A DNA stretch of 64,000 bases, taken from contig JAFGVD010000007.1 of the NCBI GenBank assembly GCA_016938135.1, forward strand, positions 19,857-83,856, written 5' to 3'. Both the position numbers and the translations under genes were made by a program. Under the pieces are notes generated by a model. It was given only the letters and a program-made list of their open reading frames with translations. It made no database searches and was not told the origin of the DNA. Source of the DNA: Coriobacteriia bacterium. Lineage in GTDB: Bacteria > Actinomycetota > Coriobacteriia > Anaerosomatales > Anaerosomataceae. This document shows positions 16,830 through 25,649 of this stretch, piece by piece; position 1 is the stretch's first letter; each line of letters opens with the position of its first letter.

Positions 16830-16835
16830 TACAAT
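16830..16835 (+). promoter_or_regulatory. Candidate -10 box for the peroxiredoxin operon
   Basis: TACAAT lies 53 bases before the preferred ATG 16888 and overlaps an in-frame upstream ATG at 16825, which argues against using that upstream start. No convincing -35 hexamer is present. Confidence 0.35.
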
Positions 16836-16887
16836 AGTAAGCAGTCTCGATGACGAGGCCGGCGACTCGACAGGCGGGGTGAAGGGT

Positions 16888-17466
16888 ATGCGGCGAAGAC
16901 ACGGCACGACGTTTGTTTTGCTCCTGGTAGCGGTGGGACTGTCGTTTGCGCTAGGGGGGTGCAGCACGGAGGGCGTTGGAGAGGATTCAGAGCTCCCGCC
17001 CCAGGAGGGTCTTGAGATCGGTGACATCGCTCCCGATTTCCGGATGCAGAGTCAAGATCAGGTCACAGTGGCTCTGAAAGACTACGCAGGGACGAAGAAC
17101 GTCGTGCTGGTCTTCTATCCCGCGGACTTCACGCCTGTTTGAGAGGGCGAGCTGTCCGGGTACCGTGACAACTACCAGTTCTTCCAGGATCGTGATACCG
17201 AGGTCTTTGGCATCAGCCTTGACGGGTGGGCCAGTCATGCTGAGTTCCGAGCGCAGCTTGAGATCCCATTCGATCTACTGAGTGACTGGGAGCGCACGAC
17301 TACTCCCGAGTACAGGGCGTTCAACGAGCGGCAGATACTGGCCAACCGCTGGAGTTACCTGATCGACAAGGAAGGCAAGATCGTCTACACGCAGCATTCG
17401 GGTCTCAACGAGCCGCGGGATATCGACGCCATGATGGATGCTGTTGAGAAGCTGTACGCGGAGTAG
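16888..17466 (+). CDS. Selenocysteine peroxiredoxin lipoprotein (AhpE/TSA-like, in-frame UGA)
   Basis: The frame runs through one TGA at 17140-17142 and then stays open for 107 codons with obvious peroxiredoxin sequence, to TAG at 17464. The residue before the TGA completes FYPADFTPV and the next residues are EGEL; in AhpE-type peroxiredoxins this place holds the peroxidatic Cys (FTxxC-x-GEL). The TGA thus most likely encodes selenocysteine 85 of a 192-residue protein. The start has a basic region, a hydrophobic core and a lipobox (LGGC), so the protein is a surface lipoprotein that would reduce peroxides. A candidate SECIS hairpin follows the TGA. ATG 16888 is preferred over 16825. Its likely reductant is the thioredoxin-like lipoprotein downstream. 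Confidence 0.87.
17153..17170 (+). promoter_or_regulatory. Candidate bacterial SECIS hairpin in the peroxiredoxin gene
   Basis: TGTCCGG, loop GTA and CCG-T-GACA form a seven-base-pair stem with one bulged T. The loop begins with G, 18 bases after the UGA. A loop starting with G at about 16-37 bases after UGA is the minimal bacterial SECIS rule. The formate dehydrogenase hairpin in this window has nearly the same geometry. Confidence 0.6.
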
Positions 17467-17522
17467 CAGTCCGAACATGTCGATAGTGCCCCGGAAGGGC
17501 ACATCGTCTTGGAGGAGGAACC

Positions 17523-17957
17523 ATGAGAAGAGCTTTAAGCCTGGTGCTTGTTGTGGCGTTGTTCGCGAGTATGGTGGTGCTTGCAGGCTGTGACAGCTCT
17601 ACTGCCGAGAAAGCGCCGCTTACCTTCATGCAGTTCTATGACCCCGAGTGCCCGTTCTGTCAGGCGATGGAGCCCATCGTCGAGAACCTGCGCGCTGAGT
17701 ACGAGCCAAAGATAGAGAGCTTCCAGATTATCGATGTCTCCACTGATGAAGGACGCGCTCAAGCTGAGGAGTTCGGTGTGTTCATTACGCCGACATTCTT
17801 CTTGCTTGATGCCGACGGTGAGACTTTGGACAAGATCTCAGGTGCGGCTACTGAAGAGAACATGAAGAAGTTCATCGATCGTGGCATAGACGATGTGACG
17901 GGTGAAGCTACCGGCCCCAAGGAGGAGATACCTACCGAGGGCGGCACGGAGCAGTAA
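17523..17957 (+). CDS. Thioredoxin-like lipoprotein
   Basis: The 144-residue precursor has a signal segment and lipobox (LAGC), then a thioredoxin-fold domain with CPFC at about residues 40-43 inside QFYDPECPFCQAMEP and a cis-Pro loop FITPTFFLLD. A Glu/Pro/Thr-rich tail ends the protein. It should be membrane-anchored outside the cell and act as a thiol reductant or oxidant. It starts 56 bases after the selenocysteine peroxiredoxin and is followed by a strong terminator, so the two probably form an operon in which it regenerates the peroxiredoxin. That pairing is inference. Confidence 0.88.
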   Translation: MRRALSLVLVVALFASMVVLAGCDSSTAEKAPLTFMQFYDPECPFCQAMEPIVENLRAEYEPKIESFQIIDVSTDEGRAQAEEFGVFITPTFFLLDADGETLDKISGAATEENMKKFIDRGIDDVTGEATGPKEEIPTEGGTEQ

Positions 17958-17978
17958 TACGAGAGCCAGAGCATGCGA

Positions 17979-18013
17979 AAGGGGCCGGATCCTGCTGGAT
18001 CCGGCCCCTTCTT
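17979..18013. terminator. Strong intrinsic terminator
   Basis: GGGGCCGGATCC and GGATCCGGCCCC form a perfect twelve-base-pair stem with loop TGCT, flanked by AA and TT and followed by CTTTG. It lies between the convergent thioredoxin-like gene and the formate dehydrogenase gamma gene and can serve both. Confidence 0.88.
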
Positions 18014-18039
18014 TGACCAGGGTGAACGGTGGAGAGTGG

Positions 18040-18717
18040 TTACTCTACCGAGACCTTGTCACCCTTTGCGAGCTCCTCTTTGGCCCAGGTGCCCCAGTGG
18101 TACAGAGCGTCGGACTCAGAGACCTTACCGTCGCCGAACATGAGGCGAACAGAGCCACGGTAGGGCTGGAACACGCCGGCACCCAGGTAGATGTGAACGA
18201 ACATCATGAGTCCCAGCAGGACGAAGGCCACGTCGTGCGCCACGAGCATCCACAGTGTCAGCGTCCCGTTGATGGCAACGCCAGAGGCGGAGAGCCACAG
18301 GAAGACACCGGAGATGGAGATGGCGATCGCGAACGCGAACAGCATCCAGTCTGACAACGCCTGGCCGGACTTGAGTTCTTTCTGCTCAGGCATGTGCTGC
18401 TTCGCACCGGTGAACAGGTAGGGGAAGAACTTCGCCATGAACTCTTTGTCGCCGGCGTCCCACTTGTAGAACATGTTCTTCAAGAAGTGCTTGAAGCCCT
18501 TCGGGTTCACGACTACTGCCAGCAGTGGTGCGGCGATGAAGATAACGGCCATCACACGGTGGACCGTACGTGCACCCTGCATGGCGCCCAGCCCGACGGC
18601 CGACGCTACGGCTGGGATGAAGAGCATGAGTCCCGTCACGAACAGTGACATACATGCAATCGTGTGAATCCAGTGAAGACCGCGTGCAAACGCGCTCTGG
18701 CGCTGAATGTATCTCAT
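18040..18717 (-). CDS. Formate dehydrogenase gamma subunit, membrane cytochrome b556
   Basis: The 225-residue protein has four membrane spans and the conserved His residues of the FdnI/FdoI group: His in RGLHWIHT near the N-terminus, His in ARTVHRVM, and His in LMMFVHIYLGAGV. These bind two b hemes that pass electrons from the beta subunit to menaquinone. Its start overlaps the stop of the beta gene by one base. It is the last gene of the operon alpha-beta-gamma and ends before the shared terminator. The quinone used is inferred from the mqn genes elsewhere in the window. Confidence 0.93.
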   Translation of the reverse strand: MRYIQRQSAFARGLHWIHTIACMSLFVTGLMLFIPAVASAVGLGAMQGARTVHRVMAVIFIAAPLLAVVVNPKGFKHFLKNMFYKWDAGDKEFMAKFFPYLFTGAKQHMPEQKELKSGQALSDWMLFAFAIAISISGVFLWLSASGVAINGTLTLWMLVAHDVAFVLLGLMMFVHIYLGAGVFQPYRGSVRLMFGDGKVSESDALYHWGTWAKEELAKGDKVSVE

Positions 18718-19556
18718 TACTCCACCTCCCCAATCGTCCAGGTGTCAGTCTTCTCATCGTACGAGTGCTCGCCGCGCTTGTACTTGGAGCCCATCGCGAA
18801 GGAGAATCCGAGGGCACCAACGACAACACCAACGCCGACTGCGCTAAGCGGCTTCGCGAGATCGAGCAGGCTCGTTGCGACCGGAACCTTCGGATCACGG
18901 ATCAGGCCGTGAGCCTCAAGACCGCGGTGCGCCACGATAATCGTGTGCATACCACCGACTTCGTTCTCGCCGTAAATCTCGGCCTTGTCGAAGCCCTGCT
19001 CCTTGAGAGTGTCTACGCGCGCCTTTGCCTTTGCCACCATCTCGGCTCGATCGCCGTACTCAAGGGCATCGGTGGGGCATGCAGTGACACAGGCGGGGTC
19101 TTTGTCTGCAGACGTGCGGTCGAAGCACTGCCAGCACTTGAACGACTTGGCGTAGTCGGTTCCACCGATAACCTTTGCTCGGGGAATCGAGAACGGGCAG
19201 TTGTTCACGCAGTACTGACAACCGATGCACTTGTCCTGGTCGATGACTACCGCGCCATTGTCCTTGTGGCTGATGGCGCCCACAGGGCAGGCCATCTCGC
19301 ATGCGGCGTCGGTGCAGTGGAAGCATGCGTGGCGCATGAAGTTCCACTCAACGCCGATGTCCATGGAGACCTCGGAGAAGGTCATGAGCAGCCATGTGTC
19401 CGGGTCGAGATCGAGCGGGCCCTGATAGCTCTTTGTGAATTCATACTCCTCGGCCGTGAGAGGCGCGGGAAGCTGGTTCCACTGCTTGCAGGCTATCTGG
19501 CAACCCTTACAGGCGGTGCACTTAGAGGCGTCGTAAAGAATCGCTGTCTCAGCCAT
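18717..19556 (-). CDS. Formate dehydrogenase beta subunit, four [4Fe-4S] ferredoxin-type
   Basis: The 279-residue protein carries ferredoxin-like Cys clusters in order: CTACKGCQIACK, CFHCTDAACEMACP, CIGCQYCVNNCP and CWQCFDR...CVTACP, giving four [4Fe-4S] clusters. A C-terminal hydrophobic helix (about 227-250) anchors it and contacts the gamma subunit, as in FdnH. ATG 19556 is chosen because AGGAGG lies upstream; the longer frame would run into the alpha gene. Its start lies one base beyond the alpha stop. It relays electrons from the catalytic subunit to the cytochrome b. Confidence 0.94.
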   Translation of the reverse strand: MAETAILYDASKCTACKGCQIACKQWNQLPAPLTAEEYEFTKSYQGPLDLDPDTWLLMTFSEVSMDIGVEWNFMRHACFHCTDAACEMACPVGAISHKDNGAVVIDQDKCIGCQYCVNNCPFSIPRAKVIGGTDYAKSFKCWQCFDRTSADKDPACVTACPTDALEYGDRAEMVAKAKARVDTLKEQGFDKAEIYGENEVGGMHTIIVAHRGLEAHGLIRDPKVPVATSLLDLAKPLSAVGVGVVVGALGFSFAMGSKYKRGEHSYDEKTDTWTIGEVE

Positions 19557-19557
19557 G

Positions 19558-22500
19558 TCACACCTCCTGCTTCCGGATGTTGACAAGGAACGCCTTGCTT
19601 TCCGGAATCATCGTGTTGGCATCGCCAACGTTGGGGGAGAGCTCGTTGGCGGAACCACCAACAGAGCAGGTACCGGCATAGCCCCAGTGCCACGGAGTGC
19701 CGATCTGATGGACTGTCTTTCCGCTGACGGTGAAGGGCTTGACGCGGTCAGTGACCATTGCATAGGCCGTGATAGCGCCTCGCTTGTTCTCGATCACCAC
19801 GTTGTCACCGGATACGATGTCCTTTTCTTCCGCCAGTTCACGCGAGAGTTCGACGAACATCTTCGGCATCGTCTGGACGAGCCATGGCAGGTTACGGGTG
19901 AGAACGCCGGACTGCCAGTGCTCGGTGAGACGGAATGTCGTCATGACGATCGGGTACTCGTCCGCTGTACCGCGGGTCTCTTCGGCCGTCGGGTAGATCG
20001 TGATGGCCGGGTTGACCTGCGTGCTGGACATCTGGTTCTCTACCGGAGCCTCAAAGGGCTCGTAGTGCTCTGGGAACGGTCCATCTGCCATACCCGGGGC
20101 AAAGAACCGACCTGCGCCTTCCGGCACCATGATGAATGCTGTGGAGTTTGGCGGAGTCGGTGTTGCCACTCCGTCCGCGTCTACGACCTGGAAGCCGAAG
20201 TCCGGAACGTCGTTGCGGAGCCACTTGGTCCCGTCCCACTTCACAAGAATCTTGTTCTCGTTCCAGGGCTTACCGCTCGGGTCCGCCGATGCGCGGTTGT
20301 AGATAACGCGGCGGTTGACCGGCCATGCGAACGACCATCCGAGGTACGAGCCGATGGGCTCAGTGAGTCCTTCGCCAGGTTCATCGACATCGTTGCGGGA
20401 GCCGGTGGGCTGATCTGCCGGCTCGTTGGAATCGTTGTTGTTCCAGTAGCCGGAGTAGATCCAGTTACCACACGCGGTGGAGCCGTCGGCAGCAAGCAGG
20501 GTGAAGTTCTTCACGAGGCTGTTGTCGGCGACCGTGTAACCGTTGAGCGCACGAGCTACCTTGGTGATATCGGCGTGGCCGGCATCGTCGAGGTAGTCCC
20601 AGGTGAGCTCTGTGATCTGCTCGGGATTTGCGCCGCCCTCGGCCTTGTAGAGATCCTGGAGCTTGAGAACAAGCTCTGTACAAATCTCCAGGTCGTCCTT
20701 CTGGTCCTCACGAGGTTCGACTGCCTTGTAGCGCCACTGGATCCAGCGGCCGGAGTTCGCGATCTCGCCCTGCTTCTCGTAGTGACAAGCAGCGGGAAGC
20801 AAGAAGACTTCGGTCTGGATGTCGGCAGGAGTGGCGTTGGCCTTCTCGCTCCAGAAGATCGAGGTCTCGGTCTCCCAGAGGTCGATGGCGACCATCCACT
20901 TTAGCTTCTCAAGTGCCTTGCGCTCCATGCCGCAGTTCGGGCCGGCCTGTGCGGGGTTCTGACCCCAGCAGAACAGTCCCTCCATCTCGCCGTTGTACAT
21001 CTTCTCGAACATGGCGATATGGCTGTGGTTCGAGCCGTCGTACTTGGGAAGCATGTCGTAGGCGTAGTCGTTGTCGACCGTGGCGTAGTCTCCGTACAGT
21101 TCCTTGAGAAGGCTGATGAGGAACTTCGGCTTGTTGGTCCAGTAGCTGCCTGCAGGTGTCTCCGTTGACAGATAGTCGGCGAGCTTTGGATGCTTGACGC
21201 TGGTCGGCGATGACATGTAGCCGGGGATGATGTGGAACAGCATCGCCATGTCGGTCGAACCCTGGACGTTGGACTCACCACGGAGGGCGTTGACGCCACC
21301 GCCTGCAACACCCATGTTGCCAAGGAGCAACTGGGTCATTGCCATGGCGCGGACGTTCTGTGAGCCGTAGGTGTGCTGGGTCTGGCCCATCGCGTAGAGG
21401 ATGGAGCCGGCCTTGCCGGGCTCACCGGTAGAGGCGTACAGCTCATAGACCTCAAGCAGACGATCAAGCGGCATGCCCGTGATGCTGGAAACAAGTTCCG
21501 GTGTGTAGCGCGAGTAGTGCGCCTTCATGAGCTGCCAGACGCAGTTCGGATCCTGAAGTGTAGCGTCCTTCTTGGGGGTCTTGATGGTAGGTGTCGTGAA
21601 CGCCGGCGTGCCAGCTCCGTTGACCCATGCCATCTTGCCGGTCTCGGTGGTGTCCCACTGCTCTTCGGACTCGATCTGGTATGCCCAGGTCGCCTTGTCT
21701 GCGGCGTACTTGGCGGTGGCTGTGTCGTAGCCACTGAACAGGCCGTCGGAGAAAGCGTAGTCCGGCGTTACAAGCCAGGAGGCCGTTGTATACGCCTTGA
21801 CGTACTCATCATGCTGCAGGTTGTTCTCCATGATGTAGTTGAACAGACCACCATAGAAAGCGATGTCAGTACCCGAGCGGAGCGGCGCGTACAGGTCGGC
21901 GACAGCCGCGGTACGCGTGAAGCGTGGGTCGACGACGACGAGCTTGCCGCCCATGAGCTTGGCTTCAGTTATCCACTTCATCGAAATCGGGTGGTTCTCG
22001 GCGCAGTTGGAGCCGTTCACCATGATTACGTCGCAGTTCTTAAGGTCGATCCAGTGGTTCGTCATGGCACCGCGCCCGAATGTGTTGCCCAAACCTTGGA
22101 CAGTGGCGCTGTGTCATATACGGGCCTGGTGCTCGATGAACGTCACGCCGAGCGCGCGAGCGAACTTCTGCACCGCATAACACTCTTCGCCGTCGAGACC
22201 CGCGCCACCAAGGTTGCCGATCGCTTCGCAGCGGTTGACGGTAGCACCGTTGGCATCAGTGGCCTCATAGTTGGCATCGCGCGTCTCCTTGACACGCTTG
22301 GCAATCTCTTCGATCGCCCATTCCCAGTCCTTCGTCTCCCATTCAGAAGAACCGGGAGCACGGTACTGGACTTTGGTCAGTCGATACGGGTTCGGTTCTA
22401 GTGCGCCCGTCTCGGGGTTGTACACGTTGCGGATGTTGAACTGGGCCGAGCCCTTTGAGCACAGCGCACCGCGGTTGATGGGGTGGTCCGGATCGCCTTC

Positions 22501-22716
22501 AAGGTTGACGAGTTCGCCATCGATCACCGAGCAGATTCCGCCGCAACCTACAGCGCAGTAGCAGCAGATCGTTGGTGATTCAGTGGCACCCTTGATGCGG
22601 AGCTCCGGAACGGCATCAGCCGCGAGAGCGTTGGCAGGGCCAAATACCTCGGCCAGGGCTCCGGCAGCGAAAGTCGCGCCGGTGAGCTTGAAGAAGCTAC
22701 GCCTGGAAAGGTTCAC
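19558..22716 (-). CDS. Formate dehydrogenase alpha subunit, selenocysteine and Mo/W-bis-MGD, Tat-exported
   Basis: The frame is broken only by TGA at 22114-22116, which lies in the sequence ARI-UGA-HSATVQGLGNTFGRGAM. In E. coli FdnG the same place reads ARV-Sec-HGPTVASL, so the TGA encodes selenocysteine, residue 201 here, the metal ligand. The N-terminus has a twin-arginine signal (SRRSFFK), and then the [4Fe-4S] motif CYCAVGC with a fourth Cys in ALCSKG. The C-terminal part is a molybdopterin dinucleotide-binding domain. GTG 22716 is preferred to ATG 22728 because GGAGG lies five bases before the GTG and nothing precedes the ATG. Total length is about 1,052 residues. A SECIS-like hairpin follows the UGA. 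Confidence 0.94.
22086..22102 (-). promoter_or_regulatory. Candidate bacterial SECIS hairpin in the formate dehydrogenase gene
   Basis: On the coding strand TGTCCAA, loop GGT and TTGGGCA form a seven-base-pair stem (one G-U pair). The loop begins with G 19 bases after the UGA. The GGU loop resembles that of E. coli formate dehydrogenase SECIS elements. Confidence 0.7.
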
Positions 22717-23364
22717 CCTTACCTCCATTCACAGGAAACATACGATTGGTCAGTTCACGTACCAGTCTGTACCTGCGTTCTGTGCGCTTTGCGCAACCCT
22801 CCAATCCACACACTACGTGTCGCTGAATCGCTGACTTGGGCGGGGATTCCCTCCCGGCCTTCGGTGTGCGATTACCAGCGGCTGGACAGTAGGTAGCCCC
22901 CGTCGTCTTCGAACGAGGGGCATGGGGGGGTCAAGGGGAGAAACGCGAAAAGCGCCACAGATATAAACGACTGTGCGACAGTCGTATCTGTAGCGCCCAC
23001 TACAGAGTTGCTTCGTACCGCGGAGAATGCCGGTTCTCTCACGTCAACCCCCTTACCATGCACCGAGGGTAGCACAGGGTCACAGAGGATGTGTAGGGTC
23101 TGAATCGTTGCTTCGGACAGGCGGTAGTCTCGCTCAGGCAAATTCAGGCCCCACGCCTGTGAGCTGCAGGCGAAGCAGTATGGAAACATGCATGAAATGA
23201 ATCATCTGACCGCTCGTCAGAGGGGCGACCCTTAGGAAGCCTGTTCCTCTGTTGAATATTCCAAGAATCTGATACACTCCCACAATCTCAGGCGGAGCGC
23301 GTGTCACTTCCAGATTCCGATGACTCGCGACAAGCAAGAACGTGTGCAGAAACGGAGGAAAGGC
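22717..23364. other. Long divergent intergenic region, probable formate dehydrogenase leader
   Basis: About 650 bases separate the formate dehydrogenase alpha start from the divergent livK-like gene. I see no convincing protein gene. On the minus strand it holds an ACAGGCG/CGCCTGT stem enclosing about 30 bases (around 23109-23153), then the alternative hairpin and terminator described separately, then about 230 bases to the start codon. The 3' part must also carry the promoter of the livK-like gene; a weak TTGAAT with TACACT lies near 23251-23277. A riboswitch-like leader or a small RNA are both possible. Confidence 0.45.
22951..23005 (-). terminator. Terminator with competing upstream hairpin (attenuator-like), minus strand
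   Basis: On the minus strand, GCGC plus ACAGATA plus CGACTGT pair with ACAGTCG plus TATCTGT plus GCGC, with a three-base loop and one bulge (22951-22997), followed by TTTTCGCGTTT. Just upstream, CTGTAG and CTACAG (22988-23005) can form another hairpin that uses the CTACAG of the terminator arm, so the two structures exclude each other. No minus-strand protein gene ends here. Confidence 0.65.
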
Positions 23365-24579
23365 ATGACCATAGGTAAGAGCAAGAGGTTCTTCGCTCTG
23401 GTCGCCGTTCTCGCATCCCTGACCATGGTGGTCACGGGTTGTGGCGGTACCAGCGCGGACACTACCGACGGAGACGCCGGTTCGGAAATGGTTGAGATCA
23501 AGATTGGTGTCAGCTCACCGTTCACTGGCGACGTTGCCGCTCTTGGGCTCGGCATCAAGAATGGTGCGACTCTCGCGATCGACGAGGCTAACAACGATCC
23601 GGAACTTGCTGAGCTTGGTATCAAGATCAGCGGATTCTTCGTTGACGATGCGGCTGACCCCAAGACTGGCGTCACCGCGGCAAACCAGATGGTCTCTGAC
23701 TCGGCAGTCGTCGGTGTCGTTGCCCACCTGAACTCAGGCGTTTCCATTCCGACGTCTGCGGTCTACAACGAGGCCGGCATCGTCCAGGTGTCGCCTGCGT
23801 CGACAAACCCCGCTCTCACCGAGCAGGGCTTTGCCAACGTCTTCCGCGTTTGCACCATCGACACCGTGCAGGGCTCCTTCGCCGGTGACTTTGCGATCGA
23901 CATGCTCGGCGCCACCAAGGTCGCCGTCATCGACGACTCGACTCCTTATGGTGAGGGCCTTGCGGCCGAGTTCGCCAAGCAGTTCGCTGCCCGTGGCGGC
24001 GAGGTAGTCGCTACTGAGAAGATCCAGCTTAAGGACCAGGACTTCAAGGCGCTCGTGACCAAGATCCAGGCCCTTGATCCCGACATGATCTACGTCGGCG
24101 GCATGTACACCGAGGCTGCGCTCATCAGCAAGCAGGCCAAGGAAGCCGGACTCGACGTTCCCACGATGGGTGGCGACGGTCTCTATACGCAGCAGTTCGT
24201 GGATATCGCCGGTGCGGCTAATGCCGAGGGCGATCTTGCGACCTCTGTTGGTCTGCCTCTTGACCTGCAGCCCAAGGGTGTCGACTTCAAGGCAGCCTTT
24301 GAGGCCACGTTCCCCGGACAGACTATCGAGGCGTACGATACGTACGCATACGATGCGGCTATGGTCATTGTTGAGGCCATCAAGCAGGTTGCTGCCGACA
24401 TGGGTGCCGACCAGGTCGCCACTCCTGCTGGCAAGCAGGCTGTCATCGAGGCCGTTGCAGCAATCAACTACGCCGGTGTGACCGGTGACGTCTCCTTTGA
24501 TGAGAAGGGTGACACCACCAACAAGGCCATCACCGCCTACGTGGTCAAGGACGGCGCGTTCGTTCCTTACGAGCAGTAA
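23365..24579 (+). CDS. livK: Branched-chain amino acid-type ABC transporter substrate-binding lipoprotein
   Basis: The 404-residue precursor has a lipobox (VTGC) after a hydrophobic signal and then the type I periplasmic-binding fold of the LivJ/LivK group: IKIGVSSPFTGDVAALG, the domain hinge segments, and DTYAYDAAMVIVEAIK near the end. It should bind a branched-chain amino acid or a related small solute and deliver it to LivHM. ATG 23365 is chosen for the GGAGGAAAG ribosome site; the longer frame lacks one. Its codon use is strongly biased to GGC, GAC and GTC, suggesting high expression. The exact ligand cannot be read from the sequence. Confidence 0.87.
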   Translation: MTIGKSKRFFALVAVLASLTMVVTGCGGTSADTTDGDAGSEMVEIKIGVSSPFTGDVAALGLGIKNGATLAIDEANNDPELAELGIKISGFFVDDAADPKTGVTAANQMVSDSAVVGVVAHLNSGVSIPTSAVYNEAGIVQVSPASTNPALTEQGFANVFRVCTIDTVQGSFAGDFAIDMLGATKVAVIDDSTPYGEGLAAEFAKQFAARGGEVVATEKIQLKDQDFKALVTKIQALDPDMIYVGGMYTEAALISKQAKEAGLDVPTMGGDGLYTQQFVDIAGAANAEGDLATSVGLPLDLQPKGVDFKAAFEATFPGQTIEAYDTYAYDAAMVIVEAIKQVAADMGADQVATPAGKQAVIEAVAAINYAGVTGDVSFDEKGDTTNKAITAYVVKDGAFVPYEQ

Positions 24580-24612
24580 GGCCTGTTCTCTAGCGGGCCT
24601 GGTCAGTGAGTT

Positions 24613-24645
24613 CGGGCGGGCGACCCTATCCGGGTTACCCGCCCG
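24613..24645 (+). terminator. Intercistronic hairpin after livK
   Basis: CGGGCGGG pairs with CCCGCCCG, and inside it GACCC pairs with GGGTT. An outer CTGGTC/GACCAG extends the stem. There is no T-run, so it more likely protects the livK message or partly attenuates the permease genes than acts as a full terminator. Confidence 0.6.
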
Positions 24646-24717
24646 TGCTCGCGCCGACCAGGAGAGCCACAATGGACTGAGCTCGCGCAACCCCGCACGA
24701 CTTTGGATGGAGCGGCT

Positions 24718-25647
24718 GTGTCAATCGACCTGAGCACTGTCCCTCAGCAGATCGTCAACGGCGTGACACTGGGCGGCATGTACGCACTGATCGCACTTGG
24801 TTACACACTTGTCTACGGTATCTTGCTCATGATCAACTTCGCCCACAGCGAGATGTTCATGGCGGGTGCCTACTTTGGACTCCTCTTCTTGAACATACTC
24901 AGCAAGGTAGCGTTCTTCACAAGCAGTACAATCGGATTCATCTTGCTGTACGTGATAGTGTTCCTTCTCGCAATGACCTGCACGGGTATCCTGGGCATGC
25001 TCACAGAGCGGTTTGCATATAGACCGTTGCGGCATGCTCCCCGTCTGGCCCCGCTGATCTCTGCCATCGGCGTGTCCTTGTTCTTGCAGAATGCGGCGCT
25101 GCTCTGGATCTCCTCACGCTCGATACCGTTCCCGGTGCTCTTCCCCGTGAAGAACTACCGGATCGCCGGAGCGAATGTGAGCACACTCCAGATACTTATC
25201 GTCGTTTCCACTATCTTGCTTCTGATCGGTCTGGATACCTTCATCTCGAAGACCAAGATCGGCAAGGCGATGCGGGCCACCTCGCAGGACCGTGACGCGG
25301 CAGGGCTGATGGGCGTCAATATCAACTCGGTCATCGCACTGACGTTCTTCATCGGTCCTGCCCTTGGTGGCGCGGCCGGTATGTTCAGCGGTATGTACTA
25401 CGGCAACATCAAGTACAACATGGGCTTCATACCCGGCATCAAGTCATTCACCGCAGCCGTCATCGGCGGTATCGGCAACCTGCGGGGTGCCATGTTGGGT
25501 GGATTCATTCTTGGCTTTATCGAGGCGATCGCGGCAGGCTTCTTGAGCTCCGGCTACAAAGACGTCATCGCGTTTCTGATCCTCATCTTGGTACTGATCT
25601 TCCGTCCGGGCGGTTTGCTCGGCGAGTCCGTCGTGGAGAAGGTGTAG
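24718..25647 (+). CDS. livH: Branched-chain amino acid-type ABC transporter permease LivH
   Basis: The 309-residue protein has eight or so hydrophobic helices and family segments such as NGVTLGGMYALIALGYTLVYG near the start, a RATSQDRDAAGLMGVNIN loop that contacts the ATPases, and a C-terminal GGIGNLRGAMLGG. GTG 24718 is preferred, with GGAG five bases upstream, over the TTG at 24703. It forms the membrane channel with LivM. The ORF follows livK after a hairpin and is two bases from livM, so livHMGF form one unit. Confidence 0.9.
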   Translation: MSIDLSTVPQQIVNGVTLGGMYALIALGYTLVYGILLMINFAHSEMFMAGAYFGLLFLNILSKVAFFTSSTIGFILLYVIVFLLAMTCTGILGMLTERFAYRPLRHAPRLAPLISAIGVSLFLQNAALLWISSRSIPFPVLFPVKNYRIAGANVSTLQILIVVSTILLLIGLDTFISKTKIGKAMRATSQDRDAAGLMGVNINSVIALTFFIGPALGGAAGMFSGMYYGNIKYNMGFIPGIKSFTAAVIGGIGNLRGAMLGGFILGFIEAIAAGFLSSGYKDVIAFLILILVLIFRPGGLLGESVVEKV

Positions 25648-25649
25648 CT

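Noticed and set aside
16825..17142. A 105-residue peroxiredoxin fragment ending at TGA
   Set aside because: The frame continues past the TGA with conserved peroxiredoxin sequence and the TGA is at the catalytic position, so it is a selenoprotein, not a pseudogene.
19555..20904. A 449-residue plus-strand open frame opposite formate dehydrogenase
   Set aside because: It is antisense to a clearly recognised gene and arises from high GC third-position bias.
22114..22728. A separate 204-residue molybdopterin protein
   Set aside because: It is the N-terminal part of the formate dehydrogenase alpha gene, joined across the selenocysteine UGA.
22872..23189. A 105-residue minus-strand open frame
   Set aside because: No family resemblance, no ribosome site, and it spans the terminator and alternative hairpin.
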